Positions 62,751 through 64,000 of a stretch of DNA of 64,000 bases are shown piece by piece. Source of the DNA: Rutpela maculata (lineage: Eukaryota; Arthropoda; Insecta; Coleoptera; Cerambycidae). The stretch is from NCBI GenBank assembly GCA_936432065.2, contig OW386289.2, forward strand, positions 163,927,348 through 163,991,347. The letters run 5' to 3'. Every line of letters starts with the position of its first letter. Positions within the stretch are counted from its first letter, which is position 1. Made by a program: the position numbers and the translations under genes. The notes below the pieces were generated by a model, which was not told the DNA's origin, searched no databases, and saw only the letters and a program-made list of their open reading frames with translations.

Positions 62751-63596
62751 AAAATGAATTTAATAACTTAATAAACATTATAATTTGCAGTCAACCCTTG
62801 TGAGAAAAAATTGGAGTGATGGTAAACAATATTATAGATATGTTAGAATGTAAATAAAATATATACGGATGGCTAACAAACAAATTCATAGGACAATACT
62901 TATTTATACATTAATTACTTCATTTTTATCAAGTAGATTACTAACTAGTATGTAGTTTTATATGTTCCTATTACTGAAAACCTGTGGGGGGATTACCAAA
63001 TTTAACCTGAAAAAGACGTCAAATTAACGTCTAGCATATGACGTCATTCGTCTGAGACATTAGGAAGTCATTTTCACGTTTCATTTACGTCATCTAACTC
63101 GTCATTTCTCGTCACTCCTGACCATTATTTCACGTCATTTTCACGTGCCTTTGCTACCTGAGACTAAACGAACAAAAAAACCTTATATACCATGGGATCT
63201 AAAACCCATAGTTTAAAAAAAAAAAAAAAACAAATAATAATAAACAAAAATTTCAAAAATTTTCAGTAATAATATTTGAGAACTGCTGGAATGTTAGGAT
63301 AGGCTTTTATCTTCGCGTATGTCGGCGCCTCTAACCATCAAATACACTAATACGGCTCTTTCAAAGTGTCGCGCTCCTTTTTGGTAGAGATCGCGCGTCG
63401 GCGAGGACACACTTTTTTATGGCTTTTTAAAAGTAGGTAAGGTAAGGTCTTTAGCGGTGCGGTAAAGGTGAAAGGCGTCGGCGTTTTCTGAGTGCTTAGT
63501 AGATCTGAAGAAAACTATACTCTCCCTTGTAGTCTAGGAAATAGCGTGCAAATTCGACGACGAGTGGTTACCGCCTGCCAGTCGGTAATCGAAGAG

Positions 63597-64000
63597 ACCA
63601 TACAAATACAAATTTTTTCTCTCTCTGGAACTTTTTGGTATGGTGGGGGGATAGGGAGGGGGGGCATTTATTTTTAAATCGAATGATTATCGATATCTGT
63701 CCGCATAGATATTTAGTATATGTACTTCACATACTCCAATTACGCTGGCAGATGAAACTTCCGATCGGCGCGCGCGCTAACCCGAAAAAGAAACTAAAAA
63801 TTTTTTTTTCTTTTTCCGGCGCGCGCGCCGATCGGAAAGTTTCGTCTGCCAGCGTAATTGGGGTATGTGAAGTACATATACTAACTACCTATGCGGACAG
63901 ATATCGATAATCATTCGATTTAAAAATAAATGCCCCCCCCTCACTATTCCCCCACCATACCAAAAAGTTCCAGAGAGAAAAAAAATTTGTATTTATATGG
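63597..64000. repeat. Long palindrome, arms of about 185-200 bp
   Basis: The right arm (about 63800-64000) is almost the exact inverse of 63597-63799, from 'ccatacaaatacaaatttt' through 'ggcagatgaaactt' to the centre at GCGCGCGC...GCGCGCGC with a short A/T-rich loop. It may continue past the window edge. Confidence 0.85.

Larger units (their letters stand above)
61069..63160. mobile_element. TIR element with TGACGT subrepeats
   Basis: Ends CAGGTAGCAAGGGTACG... and ...CGTGCCTTTGCTACCTG are inverted repeats. About ten copies of TGACGT/ACGTCA lie within 150 bases of each end. It contains two tRNA-like sequences and the second solo LTR. No transposase is seen and no target duplication recognised. 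Confidence 0.55.

Noticed and set aside
1..64000. CRISPR arrays, bacterial operons, riboswitches
   Set aside because: Spliced eukaryotic genes and retrotransposons throughout; no regularly spaced repeats of CRISPR type.

Overview
The window looks like AT-rich, transposon-rich arthropod nuclear DNA, most likely insect. Small host genes with short exons and GT-AG introns sit among non-LTR retrotransposon remains, MITEs and fold-back repeats. Prefoldin 3, S2P, LYRM2, MYCBP and PRPF18 are all metazoan-type. I cannot fix the order; a beetle is only a guess. All calls come from reading the sequence, with no database search.

Left part (1-37.8 kb, + strand). A small three-exon single-pass membrane protein gene (500-4520) is followed by the most unusual locus here. 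Four tandem first exons (starts at 10868, 17456, 25737, 30117) each have their own near-identical promoter, carry an N-terminus plus one membrane segment, and end with the same phase-1 donor. No acceptor or terminal exon is evident between them. All fit, in phase, the same two downstream exons (35759-35884 and 37394-37470), which add a shared tail with two PPAY motifs. The simplest model is one gene making four small type-III-like membrane proteins with variable outer/TM parts and a constant cytosolic WW-ligand tail. Paired GATA sites in all four promoters suggest shared, possibly gut, control. The spaces between are filled with MITEs, local duplications and dead retrotransposons.

Middle (39.6-48 kb). 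PRPF18 (minus) and MYCBP (plus) are divergent. The PRPF18 exons stop before the C-terminal Prp18 domain, which I could not find. The second MYCBP intron has a U12-type donor and branch site and holds a Harbinger-like element with a nested solo LTR, plus a Penelope-like GIY-YIG relic.

Right part (48-64 kb). PFDN3/VBP1 (minus, with a 4.9 kb intron full of transposons) and S2P/MBTPS2 (plus) are divergent with 226 bp between start codons. LYRM2 (minus) lies at 60.3-60.6 kb. The rest is TIR elements, a hAT MITE with exact 8-bp target duplications nested in a SINE, a second copy of the solo LTR, and a roughly 400-bp giant palindrome at the right edge.
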